Shown in pieces: positions 1 through 10,373 of a stretch of 51,082 bases of DNA. Source of the DNA: Paracamarosporium sp. OC-R06-R3 (taxonomy: Eukaryota > Ascomycota > Dothideomycetes > Pleosporales > Didymosphaeriaceae); NCBI GenBank assembly GCA_019828545.1, contig JACVRA010000053.1, forward strand, positions 1 through 51,082, read 5' to 3'. The notes under the pieces are model-generated. The model was not told the DNA's origin. It saw only the letters and a list, made by a program, of their open reading frames with translations, and did not search any database. Position numbers and translations under genes: made by a program. How positions within the stretch are numbered: the stretch's first letter is position 1; the number at the start of each line of letters is the position of its first letter.

Positions 1-3000
1 CGAATCCGGGCTTTACGCGCACAGACACGTTAGTTACGTTACTTGAAGTTTGTTGTCGTAAGACGACTGACGATGCAGCATACTTTGGAGAAGACCAGGA
101 TGGGATCTCTAATTACACTGCAAACATTGACCTGTTTTCAGAAACCGAGAATGCAAGCTGGGTAATGGTAAAACGATCTAAAATGAATCATCATGTTGAA
201 GAGAGGCTAGTGAGGGCACATCCACCGCCTAATCTCTCATTGAACATTGGCGTTAGAAGATTCCACCCTAGATGGTACATTGCTACTGCTATATTTTCTG
301 TAGTATTACAGACCGGTAAGGGGTTTCTCACGCAACTAATGGTATTCAAATCGATGCCAAATACACGCAGTTTCACAAAATGCTAATACTCACAAGGTGT
401 TCTCATGTATGCTTGCTTTGCGACTTTCCACTTTCCCGAACGTTTCGTGGAAGACGACTTTGTGGTGCCGTCTTATGGATTACCATTTACGGTTGCTGGT
501 ACAGTATTTCTCTGCTTTGGTATATTCCTCTGTGCACGAATAATCGAAAAAAGCACGAATGAGGTTTATTACAAACAGAAAGAAGGTTATTCAAGCCTAA
601 TATACTGGATCCAGCCGGGCGACCAAAAGATCGGTGATCAGGTTTTTGGCTCCTTCATCGGAAAAAGTAAAAGTAGATCCTATATTCATTCGACAAGAAA
701 CACTGCCAGTGCCGGTGAAACACAACTCTGGGTTGCTGTTACCTCATCGATTGTCGGGTTTGCACTACAATTCATCGGTCTGCGTGCCATACATCCATCT
801 GTCACGCTAGCACAACTTGGGTCTACTCTATTGATGGCGATAATCCGAGCAGGCCTCCGCACACAACGTATGAAAAGTGAACACATTCTCGAAGATACAA
901 AGATGTCCACAAATCATGAATTGGACTTTCTCTCCTGCCATATTGGAAAGACTGAGCAATTGTCCGTTTCTCGATCTCAAAAGGTCGAGTTTTTAGGTAT
1001 GATTTTCATTACACACCGATGCAAGATGCATCCATCAGCTTTGAACGTTCTCTCAAATAATATCGTGAATTTTTACTGAAAGTTAGGCAACAGAATCGAT
1101 CAGGCCCCTTCAGAAGTTGAGTCCTGTTTTACGATCAATCAAGATCAGAGCTCGCCTTGCTCGCCTGATTAAAAATGATGGTGGCTCAGCATGGCAGAAT
1201 CTGCCTGCTCGTCAAACGGCTCTTCAGTTACAAGCTGTGATTGAACACACGCTGAATGCCTTATCAAACCAAGTTGGTGTGTATCAGGATGAGGAAGTGA
1301 CTTGGTATTTGCCAATCACCATTCGCGGTACCACCTTGACAGAAGAGCAACGTGTTCGAACCAAAACCGAACCTTTCTTTCTTCGGCTGCATAAAGATAA
1401 GGGAAGATTGTGGCGAGTAGACAGTGCTGAACTTGAAGCCTTAATTGGCCTATGGACTTATTTTGATGACAGTGACAGCGATAGGAGGCATCCATCCATG
1501 GCCACTGCAAGACTCATAGATGTTGTTGAAGCACCTAACTTGAATGAGAGGCAGCTCAGTTATGTCCGGATGTGGTATGCCATTTGGATCCAAAGGAGAT
1601 CGACTTTGGCAGAGGCAAAGTTACAATCCGTTAATTCAATTTCCTTCCATCGTTCCCCCTTCTATCAGCTAATTCAGCTACAGGTACATATGCACAATGA
1701 AAAAGAATGGGTATTAGAAGACAAGTCGTCATACCAACTATTTGGTTGGCAGGCAACACAACACCCTACACCTTCTACAGAGGACAGTATGGCCACTGGG
1801 TTATTCATCCCGTCTCAGAGCTCAATGACCTCTATGTGCGCTCAAGATATATATATAGCATTACTGGCGGCTGCTTTCGATAAATTTCGACGGCCAAAAA
1901 TCGAGAGTGAAACTACGAATCGTGTGGACCCGCTATTCCGAACTGGTAACCTACTTCTAGAGAATGCCTTATTGAGAACACTGGCCGAGGGCTTTGAACA
2001 GAGTGGACTCGGTTCTGAAGAAGACGCTTATGCCTGTATTGTTCCAGTCATGGTCCGGAAGTTTGGTGTTCTAGGCATCGGATATGTCTTCCTTGTTGTT
2101 AGAGCAGCGATAGAAGATTATCGAACGCACAATGCGTGGGAGGCAGCCGAGCTTTGGTCGCAGTGGTTGTGCGATATTCCTAACCTCCCGCAAGACCAGG
2201 CACTTCATCACTTCGAGACACTTGGACAGCTGTATCATCTCGCTTGTCGCAGCGATCATACCAAAGGAAGAGATATAGGCTTCAAGGGAATTTACAAGAT
2301 GCTTCAACACCAGGCTACAGACATAGGACTCAACCCAGCTAGGGCAAAGATCGCTCGCAAGTATGGCTGGATAGCGCTCCGGATAGCTGCATTCCGTGGT
2401 ACAGGTGAGTCATCTTCGAGCAATATCTCAGTCATATACTATTCATAGCTGAACCGAAATAGATGAGGCCACTCTCATAGCTTCCTTGGATAAGCAATGG
2501 CACTGGGAAGATATGGAACCGAGCTACACAGATAGCACACACTCGGACGATCTCTTACATTGGGCCCGTCAAGGGCATATGCTAATGCTGCAATATTTAC
2601 TCGGCGAACCCGGATTGAACCTCAATCAAAGCGACGAGGCCGGACGCGGCGCCCTCTCATGGGCAGCAGAGAAAGGACATTACGACTTCGCAGAACTTCT
2701 GATCAGAGGTGGTGCAGATCCGAACTGGGCCGATCGCAGCCAATGGCCTCCTTTAGCATATGCGGCTGAGAGACACAGGGCGGATGTTGTCTCTCTTCTG
2801 CTGAAAGGAACGGATCCTCAGTGGATGACCTACGAAATCAAAGAGATGGGAGTGAACCTCTTGATGATTGTGGCTGAAAAGGGTTACGCTGATGTGGTCG
2901 ACTTCTTCTTGGAACGCTTTAACAGCCATCATTTGCTATCTCAAATCAACATCTGGGATTATGAAGGCAACACGGCTGTGATGAGAGCCGGAATGAGGGG

Positions 3001-3559
3001 ACAGAGAGATTCAGTCCAGTCTCTTCTCGAAGCAGGAGCGGATGCCAACATCAAAAACAACGAGGGGAACACAGTGTTGCATCTGGCTGCTACAAGGAAT
3101 CAGAAAGAAGTAGTTCAGCTACTCTTGACCAATATCAAACCTCTCTGGAAACAGAACCAGCCATTGGTCAAAATCAACGAATCGAATATAGCGGGACGAA
3201 CTGCACTGATGTGTGCTGTGAAGCAAGGCTACGGGGAGATGGTGCAAATGCTACTAGATGGAAAGGCGATGGTAGATTTGACGGATTATCAGGGACGGAC
3301 AGCACTGCACCTTGCTGTGAACGAGGGTCATAGGGAGGTGGTAGAGTTACTTTTACTCCATGGGGCTGAAAGAATCGCAGATCAGGAGGGGATTACGCCG
3401 TGGTCTCTGGCGAAAAGCCACCAGTGGCCATGGTCCGGGAACCTTCTTGAAACCCTGAGATGTCCTGCAGATAAGGACTCGCGGACGTACGCAAGCTCAT
3501 TACCAAGGGTAATATATGACTCTCAGGACATAAAGGTCTTTAGCATCGAGTCGTTATAA
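1..3559 (+). CDS. Membrane protein with C-terminal ankyrin repeats (5' end outside window)
   Basis: The frame is already open at base 3, so the start lies upstream. Exons are ..3-315, 397-996, 1094-2404 and 2463-3559; the joins keep frame and give about 1,090 residues in the window. The N-terminal part seen has four hydrophobic segments (around bases 270-420, 465-540, 720-790 and 790-850), including RAIHPSVTLAQLGSTLLMAI. This is a pattern I associate with uncharacterised fungal membrane/ankyrin proteins. A roughly 450-residue helical region without a recognised domain follows. The last exon encodes about seven ankyrin repeats, with cores such as GRGALSWAAEKGHYDFAELL, GNTVLHLAATRNQKEVVQLL and GRTALHLAVNEGHREVVELL. 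Ankyrins mediate protein binding, so a membrane-tethered scaffold or sensor is inferred. Nothing catalytic is visible. The specific function is unknown. Confidence 0.8.
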
Positions 3560-3750
3560 CTCTTGATAAGCAACGCAAGTAGCGGTCACTACCTATGAAC
3601 ACCACTTATCGCCATTAATAATACTTTGTCCTTTCCAGCTTTCGATCTAAGTTATATTGGGCAAAGAATGTTCACTAAGTCTGTGTAAGTGTGCACAGGT
3701 ACTTACTTTAGCCCTACTAGCTGTGGATTATGAAACCCTATGCGAGTTAA

Positions 3751-4044
3751 AACAAAAGCACGAGTACGAGCATGCAGAGTTTAGATGACATCATAACCTT
3801 CATATATGCAAGCACCTGCATACAGCACCTACACTTGTACGTGTCACTACGGATATGAATCTCACTTTTCGCACGGTTGCTTCCCATCTGATTGTTGATT
3901 TTTGGCAAACGTTCGGCGCAAGTCTGAGTACAAAAAGTAATAAAATACAGACTACTTCCTCTACAGCTACATACGAGTCAAAATCTGCCTCCTTTGGAAG
4001 GTCATAACACGCAAACAATGGTCTCACCCTATAGCGATGCCCTG
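3751..4044. repeat. Diverged direct repeat, copy A (RIP-like, AT-shifted)
   Basis: Two blocks (3751-3881 and 3979-4044) match 4793-4925 and 4930-5000 in the same orientation. Shared cores include GCAAGCACCTGCATACAGCA. Relative to copy B, most mismatches I see are G-to-A or C-to-T with copy A the AT-richer partner. This is the pattern left by repeat-induced point mutation. The blocks are about 97 bp apart here and only a few bases apart in copy B. Copy A ends six bases from the stop codon of the micro-protein gene at 4050-4250. Confidence 0.65.
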
Positions 4045-4049
4045 TTGTT

Positions 4050-4250
4050 CTAGCAACCCCCCATAGCAGCAACCCCTGCGGCCACCCCTCCAAGAGCTCT
4101 CTTGTTCTTCTTCTTCTTGTCCTTCTTCATCTTTGCATATTGCTCTGCGGCATAGGCATCGTAAGCTGGGTTGCCGGCTCCGACGCGTTGAGCTGGCGCT
4201 GGGCGGTATGCGTCGGGGTCGTACGACGGTTTAGAAGATTTACAGCCCAT
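4050..4250 (-). CDS. 66-residue lipidation-motif micro-protein, hypothetical
   Basis: A single-exon frame of 66 codons starts with MGCKSSK and ends GGC. The start was chosen because M-G-C with S at position 6 is a classic N-myristoylation site (Gly2) next to a palmitoylatable Cys3, as in membrane-tethered signalling proteins. The middle is Tyr/Pro/Ala-rich (YDPDAYRPAPAQ) and followed by a strongly basic run (KMKKDKKKKNKR) that could bind acidic lipids. The last residues are small and hydrophobic (GGVAAGVAAMGGC). The upstream in-frame extension looks like 5' UTR. No family is recognised. It may be a small plasma-membrane peripheral protein (inference from motifs only). It sits between two copies of a diverged repeat, so it may have been duplicated or captured with it. 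Confidence 0.6.
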   Translation of the reverse strand: MGCKSSKPSYDPDAYRPAPAQRVGAGNPAYDAYAAEQYAKMKKDKKKKNKRALGGVAAGVAAMGGC

Positions 4251-4792
4251 CCTGACGGTTGTGGGGTTACAAAGAGCCAGAATCAGCACGAGAATGGCGG
4301 TCGCAGGGTAAGGGAATCTTGAAGAATGTCTGATGGGAGGTGTGCTCTGTATGAAATGTGAGGGAAGTGTATTCTTGACATGAATATTGGTGAGCGAAAA
4401 TACCTGATGATACCGGTAGGCTCGGGTGGTAGTACCTGCAGATCTTTGGAAGGTCGTCTTATCTTGTATGAAAATGTAGCGATGCAAAAGATATAAAATA
4501 GCTGTGGAGTCGAGGTGTTCTTGACTGAGGTAAACAAGCTGCTCCGCTCAAGCGACAGCTTCATCGGTATATACCGACCATTTCACACGCTCTTCGAGGA
4601 AACTTTCCCTTATTCTCCGTCATTCTACATCGCGAATAACCTCAAAGCGCTCTGAGTGGCAGTTTCCCAGCGAATAGTTGTCGAGCAACCCTGCTGCTTC
4701 CAACCCTGTGCCAACAGCCTTTTATTAAACCAACTAATCAGAACGGCTGGGAATGACACAGATGGTAGAGCAACAGCAGACAACGAGTCAAA

Positions 4793-5000
4793 ACCAAAGC
4801 ACGTACGAGCACGTACGGACACGCAGGATGCAAATGACATCATAGCCTTCACACATGCAAGCACCTGCATACAGCACCTGCACGTGCTGCTACGGAGATG
4901 GATCTCGTTTTTCGCACGACTGCTTGCAGGCCAAAATTCGCCTCCCTTCGGAAGGTCGCAATACGCAAACGACGGTCTCTCCTCATGGCGATACCCTGTC
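4793..5000. repeat. Diverged direct repeat, copy B (GC-richer)
   Basis: Counterpart of the repeat at 3751-4044, less AT-shifted. It contains the same GCAAGCACCTGCATACAGCA core and the block CCTCCCTTCGGAAGGTC (CCTCCTTTGGAAGGTC in copy A). On the minus strand both copies translate to related short peptides (YCDLPKGGEF and CYDLPKEADF). This hints that the ancestral unit may once have been coding, but no intact frame remains. Confidence 0.6.
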
Positions 5001-5678
5001 ACAGACCCCTCTCTGTGCCAGGATTCGAACAGGCATGCAATCTGGGTTAAATGGACAAGCGCCAATCTCCGACCAGTCAACGTGCGCGCATGCCGCTTGG
5101 CAGCTCCTCGCAAGCAACGTCTCGCTGCGAGTAGACATGGATTAGCGTACGACCTTCCCCAGCTTTTTGCCTCTGGGTTTTTCGACATGTTTCATCCGCT
5201 ATGCTCGGGGCGAAGGGTAGTTGTGCGATTGGCAGAGGGTTTTAGGGGCAATTGGTAGCATGGTGCAGGGCAACCATGCACATTGAGGCGCTGCGTCTGT
5301 ACAAAATAGACGAGATGCCGTACATCTAGGAATGATTTGCTCAATTTCGGCGTTCTTTCGCGATTGTGGATTTTCTTCGCCCTTTGAGCGTGTTGCTGGT
5401 TATTGCCGCAGTCCACAAGGAGGGCTTTGGAATCCTTGGGAAGTGCACCCGTAAGAGTTGCAAACACCGACCGTGCCGCGCAATTGGGTGTGTCATCTGA
5501 CGTTTTTGTTTGCGTATGTCCCGGGGCGTTCTCGGACTCGTCGACACCATTCTCAATATCGAGTGCCATCCCTAGACGGAGCCTTTCTCAGTAACATATC
5601 CTGGGGACCCGTGCTGCAACGCCTGCGCACGCGTGTCTTTCCTCAATTCCTATTCTAATCAAATCAAAGAACGGCGCA
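5001..5678. other. Intergenic region upstream of the AA7 oxidase
   Basis: No gene supported. It contains a B-box-like TTCGAATCC on the minus strand near 5023-5031 that does not fold into a tRNA, and an unrecognised 125-codon minus-strand frame (5192-5569). The last 100 bases should hold the promoter and leader of the oxidase that starts at 5679. Confidence 0.5.
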
Positions 5679-7248
5679 ATGGGTAACAAACCAAGTGCTG
5701 TCGAAAGCTGCTTGATCTCTGCAGTCGGAAACGACACAGGTCTCATCGTTGGGAAATCCACAGTCGGCTACCAGCTATCTCACGTAAAGCCTTACAATCT
5801 CGATATCCCTGTGACTCCGGCTGCAGTCACTTACCCAAAGACATCGGAGCAAGTTGCTGCCATCGTCAAATGCGCGGTTGACAATAGCCTGAAAGTGCAG
5901 CCTCGCTGTGGCGGGCACAGCTACGCGAACTATGGTAAATTCTTTCCGAACCCACACATCCCTGTTACTAACGTACAATACAGGTATTGGGGGTGAAGAT
6001 GGTTCAATCGTAGTCGATCTTAAGAATTTCCAACAGTTCAGCATGGACAAAACAACATGGCAAGCAACTATCGGAGGTGGTACCCTTCTCCGCGACGTTA
6101 CCAAGCGTCTTCATGATAATGGAAACCGAGCAATGGCCCACGGTACTTGCCCACAGGTTGGTATCGGAGGTCATGCTACCATTGGGGGTCTGGGGCCCAG
6201 CTCACGCATGTGGGGTTCAGCTTTAGACCATGTTGAAGAAGTCGAAGTTGTTCTCGCCAACTCATCCATCGTCCGCGCATCAGAGGATCAGAACGCAGAT
6301 GTGTTTTGGGCACTCAAGGGCGCCGGAGCAAGTTTCGGTATCATCACAGAGTTCAAGGTCAGAACGCAGGCCGAGCCTGACAAGATGACGCTCTATAGCT
6401 ATGGGATTCAGGTGGGGAGCACGCAGGACAAGGCAGATGCGTTCAAGAAGTGGCAGAAGCTGATATCTGATCCGGATCTGTCTCGCAAATTCGCGTCTCA
6501 GTTTATCCTAACCGAACTCGGTGTAATAGTCACTGGCACGTATTTTGGGCCGCAAGCCGAGTTCGACAGTTTGAACATTTCCAGTCAACTTCCAAATGCA
6601 GATGAAAGTGTTATTGTATTGGACGATTGGCTTGGCGTTGTTGGACATTGGGCTGAAGATATAGGTAAGTGCCAATATTGTTTGTATCATGCGATGATGC
6701 GAATGCATCCGTCTCCACACAGCTGATTACTCTTTCTGTACTGTTCGTACTAACTCTGCACAGCCCTCGAGCTTGGCGGCGGCATTCAATCCAACTTCTA
6801 CGCCAAATCCCTCGCCTACACCAAAGACGATCTTATTCCGGACGACGCGATCGACACACTCTTCAAATATATTGATTCAACAGACAAAGGCACCCTCGCC
6901 TGGTTCGTCATCTGGGACCTCGAAGGCGGCGCAACCAACGACTTCGCCCCAGACGCCACAGCATACGGTCACCGCGACGCGTTATTCTACCACCAGGCGT
7001 ACGCAATCAATCTATTTGGTCGCGTCAACGACAAGATCCGAAACTTCCTCACAGGTCTGAATAAGGTCGTTACGGATGGTGTAGGCCACGATCTTGGGGC
7101 CTATGCTGGGTACGTTGATCGTGCGCTAGGTGAGGATGGTCCGAGCAAGTACTGGGGATCCAATCTGCCACGATTAAAACAGATCAAAGCCGCAATTGAT
7201 CCAAAAGATGTGTTTCATAATCCACAGAGTGTGAAACCGGTCGCTTAG
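5679..7248 (+). CDS. FAD-linked oligosaccharide oxidase (AA7, berberine-bridge-like)
   Basis: Exons 5679-5934, 5984-6664 and 6764-7248 (introns of 49 and 99 bp, both with CTAAC branch points) give 473 residues, normal for the family. The N-terminal half is a PCMH-type FAD domain. His80 in RCGGHSYANYG and Cys141 in HGTCPQVGIGGH match the two residues that bind FAD covalently in gluco/chito-oligosaccharide oxidases. GGLGPSSRMWGSALDH is typical of AA7. The C-terminus has the BBE signature DPKDVFHNPQSVKP. Such enzymes oxidise sugar C1-OH (or related alcohols) and release H2O2. No secretion signal is visible: the protein begins MGNKPS, which fits an N-myristoylation site, so an intracellular or membrane-facing location is inferred. 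The substrate cannot be read from sequence. Confidence 0.9.
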
Positions 7249-7501
7249 AAGGCTAGCCTTGGCTCCACGCTTTCGGTCCGGCGAGCGGTTGGTTGGGGAA
7301 GTCTTGTTTGGTTGGTAATACTGCTAGGCCCATATACCCTTCTCTAGCTCCTTATAGTCCTATTCGTTTACCGAAAAAATGCTATCAAATTCACACAATC
7401 CACATCGTAACTAATACCCAATTAATAAATAACTCCTAAAGGTGAATGCCATCGAGTAACCCACGAAAAACAGACTGAAACGCAATGGAAGCTTTTTCAA
7501 G

Positions 7502-7523
7502 ATATATATATATATATATATAT
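7502..7523. repeat. (AT)11 microsatellite
   Basis: Eleven perfect AT units in the 325-bp space between the convergent ends of the AA7 oxidase and the HeLo-like/CorA-like gene. The rest of 7249-7573 is AT-rich, presumably the two 3' UTRs. Confidence 0.95.
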
Positions 7524-7573
7524 CGTTTCATAACCAATCGCCTAATCTGATATCACGGATAGCTGCTTTCACA

Positions 7574-10373
7574 TCATCTTAAAGGTCCCTGAGGTATCGT
7601 GTCCGCCCTCACCACCTGCGCAGTTGGCACCCGCTGTCTCAAAACAGACTCCGCAGTAGAAGGAGCAGTCGCAACTTTCGGAAACCCATGTTCCTCAATA
7701 CCCACTGCCAGCTTTTCCTCGTCTTTCGCTCTTGCCGACCTCCCTGCCCAATGATACCAAACCTTGTCTTTCCAGAAGTTCCCTTTAGTTGTTGGTCGTT
7801 GAACGTCTTGTGACAGTATGCGGGATCGTAGCTTCTCTGCATATGTATCGTTCTTTTGATGCGCCCGATACCAAAAAAACCAGACAAGGAACACCGCTAG
7901 TGTTAGAGGGCCCGTGACTGCCCAGTACATCCAGAACCGGGAGGATAGAACTGAGGTACCTTCTGGGGCTTGCCAATTGAACATGCTCATAGAGAAGAAA
8001 GACTTATTTCAATCAGTTTACGAGCTCACAAAAAAGATCTGGGGGTACTTACCGCGACAAAAGTCCCAGGAAGGAATGCAATGCTCATGATTGCAATGGT
8101 TCTCATGGCGAAGCTATCGTCTTTCGTCCTAATTGCAATCTCCGTGGAAATTTCCGCCAGGCTCCGATTGTCACGGCTATCACGCTGTGCCACGAGATTG
8201 TAAATCTTTCATTAGTGAGCAAGGCAACAACACTTATGCATAATGTAAAACGACTGACTTACGATCTCCAATTGGCTCTGTGCAATCCGTTGATTGAGAG
8301 CAATCTCGAGCCCCAGAGCCTGATGTTCCGTCCTCAAGTGCACTAGTCGTTCTTGCAGAGATCGCGTAGCGGTAATAAGGTTCGAGCGTCCCTTATCGCT
8401 GATCGTTCTATTTGTGTCATCCAAGCGAATTCTGATAGCCTTCAACTGGTCTTGGATCTGATCCACGAAGACTATTCGTTTGTATCCTCATATCGTGGAA
8501 CGCAAGGCGTGAAATGATGGTGTTCAAGCTTCTCGTCATCTCTCCAAAGTCTGGTCCTTGAGTATCGGAACTGCCTGTATTCTGTCCACTATTAGCCCCT
8601 TCTAGTCACATTGAAAAGGTTGAATGCCTACCAGAGCAGTTTTGGTCTTCAGTTCAACCCCGTAGAGTGTAGCAGCATGTCTTTTGATGCCGTTGGAATC
8701 ACTTTCGGTCAGCATCTCACAAAGAATGACAGGCAAGCTCATCGGGTGTTGTAGCTCCAGATAACTGTCGTGAAGGTGTGTGGCCTATGCATGCAATTAG
8801 CAAGTAGCTTCTGCATGATACAAAACCGGGTCGAAAGTCTAGAGTTATAGTGAGTTGTATTACACTAGACTCCACTGTCTAACTTCTGAACGTCTCAATG
8901 CAGGCTGGGGCAGGGGGCTTTTCTGATGAGATTATGGAGTTTTTCAGTTAAATGAGGATAAATGATTGTGCCTTTGTTGAACACATTATCATAGATAAAC
9001 GTACCAATGATTCCACCTCGCCACTTTGCAAACCGTACAAGAATCCTCGTAGGTCATAGAAGTTTGAAGGCCATGACAACCCCAGAATCCAGTTTCCCTC
9101 CACTGACTTAGGCGTGCGAAAAATGAAGCCTGAGGGATGAGCATCGTCGCTAGGGGTGTCAAAACTGTAAACTGACCTTCTTCGTTACCTTCTCCAAGGC
9201 AGGGAATGGATTGTGGCGTTCCTGTAGATCCATTTGATGAGTATTACCCATGGACACGACGTTGGGAAGGACAAAGTCTTACCGGTGATCAATGCTTTGA
9301 AGAATGCGGGAGGGAGCTTGATTTTGTCCGCAATGGATAGGAATGTGTCTTTGGTAAAAGGCAGTGTATTATTCGTGCTGGAAATCGATTCGCCGACTCT
9401 GTTCATACATTGAAGATTTTGTCAAATTTCTGTCTTTTGAGTGGCGGAAATTTCATGAGACGGTCGGAACTCACATCAGGAATAATTTACCTCGGCTCCC
9501 TAGGCTAGGTTCCGATGACGAGCTTGCTACAACACTCGCTGCGACATCCAGATTGGAGAGGACAGAACCCAAGAGATTTCTTCTCAGCTCCTTAAGTTCG
9601 GGCTTCCTATTATCTTGGTGGTCCTATTCAATGTTAGTGGTGGTCAAACGAATGTCGCTCGCCCGACATACGTGATATTCAAGCTTGACGTAGAAGCTTC
9701 TTCGCCTCTCTGACTGACTTGATACATCTGGGCTATCATCATCTGTGGGGATGAACGTGATTTTATCATAATAACGTTCCCATCTTCTGGTCATACGTTT
9801 AAGAAAGGCGCTAGATGACCCATCTCTAGGAAGGGCGGGTAGAGAAGGTTTCCGATCAAGCCCTTTGTGTCGAGCGTCAGGTAAAACACTCGCAAGCTCT
9901 CTCTGTAGTAGCTGAAGCGATGGTGTCCCAGGTTGTGAAGCAGTAAGTCGAGCGAGGCGCGTAGATTCACTCACTTGAATCATCTGTATAAAAAGCGACA
10001 TCGACCTCACTTCCACTTCCAGTTTAGCCAACACCCTCTTCCCTCTGTCTTGCTGGGACAACCCTAGGAAGATCTGCTTTGGAGTATTTCTGAATCGTGA
10101 TAGTGCCAACAGCTCTGTCATAGTGGCCCTTTGACTCTCGAGTACTACTCGTAGATGGTTCAACAGAACAGAAGTCGGAATGTGGTTCTGGTCTTCGAAT
10201 AGGTGTACAAGTAAAGTCTGGATCTCTATCAGGTGTGGCAGATGAAACTTGATTCTGTTCAGCGTCTCTGGAACAGATCTCATAGACTGACACAACTCTT
10301 CTATAGCCTTTTGCGCTTGCATCGTGATCGAAGTCACGCTTGCGAGCTCGGCGGCGATACTCAATGGATCCAT
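7574..10373 (-). CDS. HeLo-like N-terminal / CorA-like C-terminal membrane protein, with apparent frameshift
   Basis: Exons, in transcription order: 10373-9672, 9623-9475, 9398-9283, 9171-9005, 8784-8632, 8581-8263, 8205-8053 and 8002-7574; about 728 residues. The start MDPLSIAAELASVTSITMQA is the typical opening of the fungal HeLo-like / STAND N-terminal domain (residues 1 to about 200). The middle carries the conserved block LPFTKDTFLSIADKIKLPP. The end resembles fungal CorA-like proteins: a helix with RTKDDSFAMRTIAIMSIAFL, then PGTFVASFFSMSMFNW and a second membrane span (FWMYWAVTGPLTLAVFLVWF). The CorA Gly-Met-Asn selectivity motif is absent. All joins keep phase except inside exon 8581-8263, where the frame must shift by one base near 8470-8490. 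This is either a real disruption or a sequence error. HeLo-like domains occur in fungal incompatibility and cell-death proteins. A role here is inference. Confidence 0.75.

Noticed and set aside
5014..5100. tRNA-like signal on the minus strand (TTCGAATCC B-box and a D-arm-like TGGTCGGAG)
   Set aside because: The T-stem bases do not pair, no complementary acceptor ends are found at the right distance, and no anticodon stem forms. At most a degenerate relic.
4625..5258. Long overlapping frames on both strands over the repeat
   Set aside because: They are translations of the diverged repeat; composition and lack of any family match argue against a real protein.
5192..5569. 125-codon minus-strand frame
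   Set aside because: No recognisable domain, signal or splice partner, and it occupies the AA7 promoter; not enough support to call.
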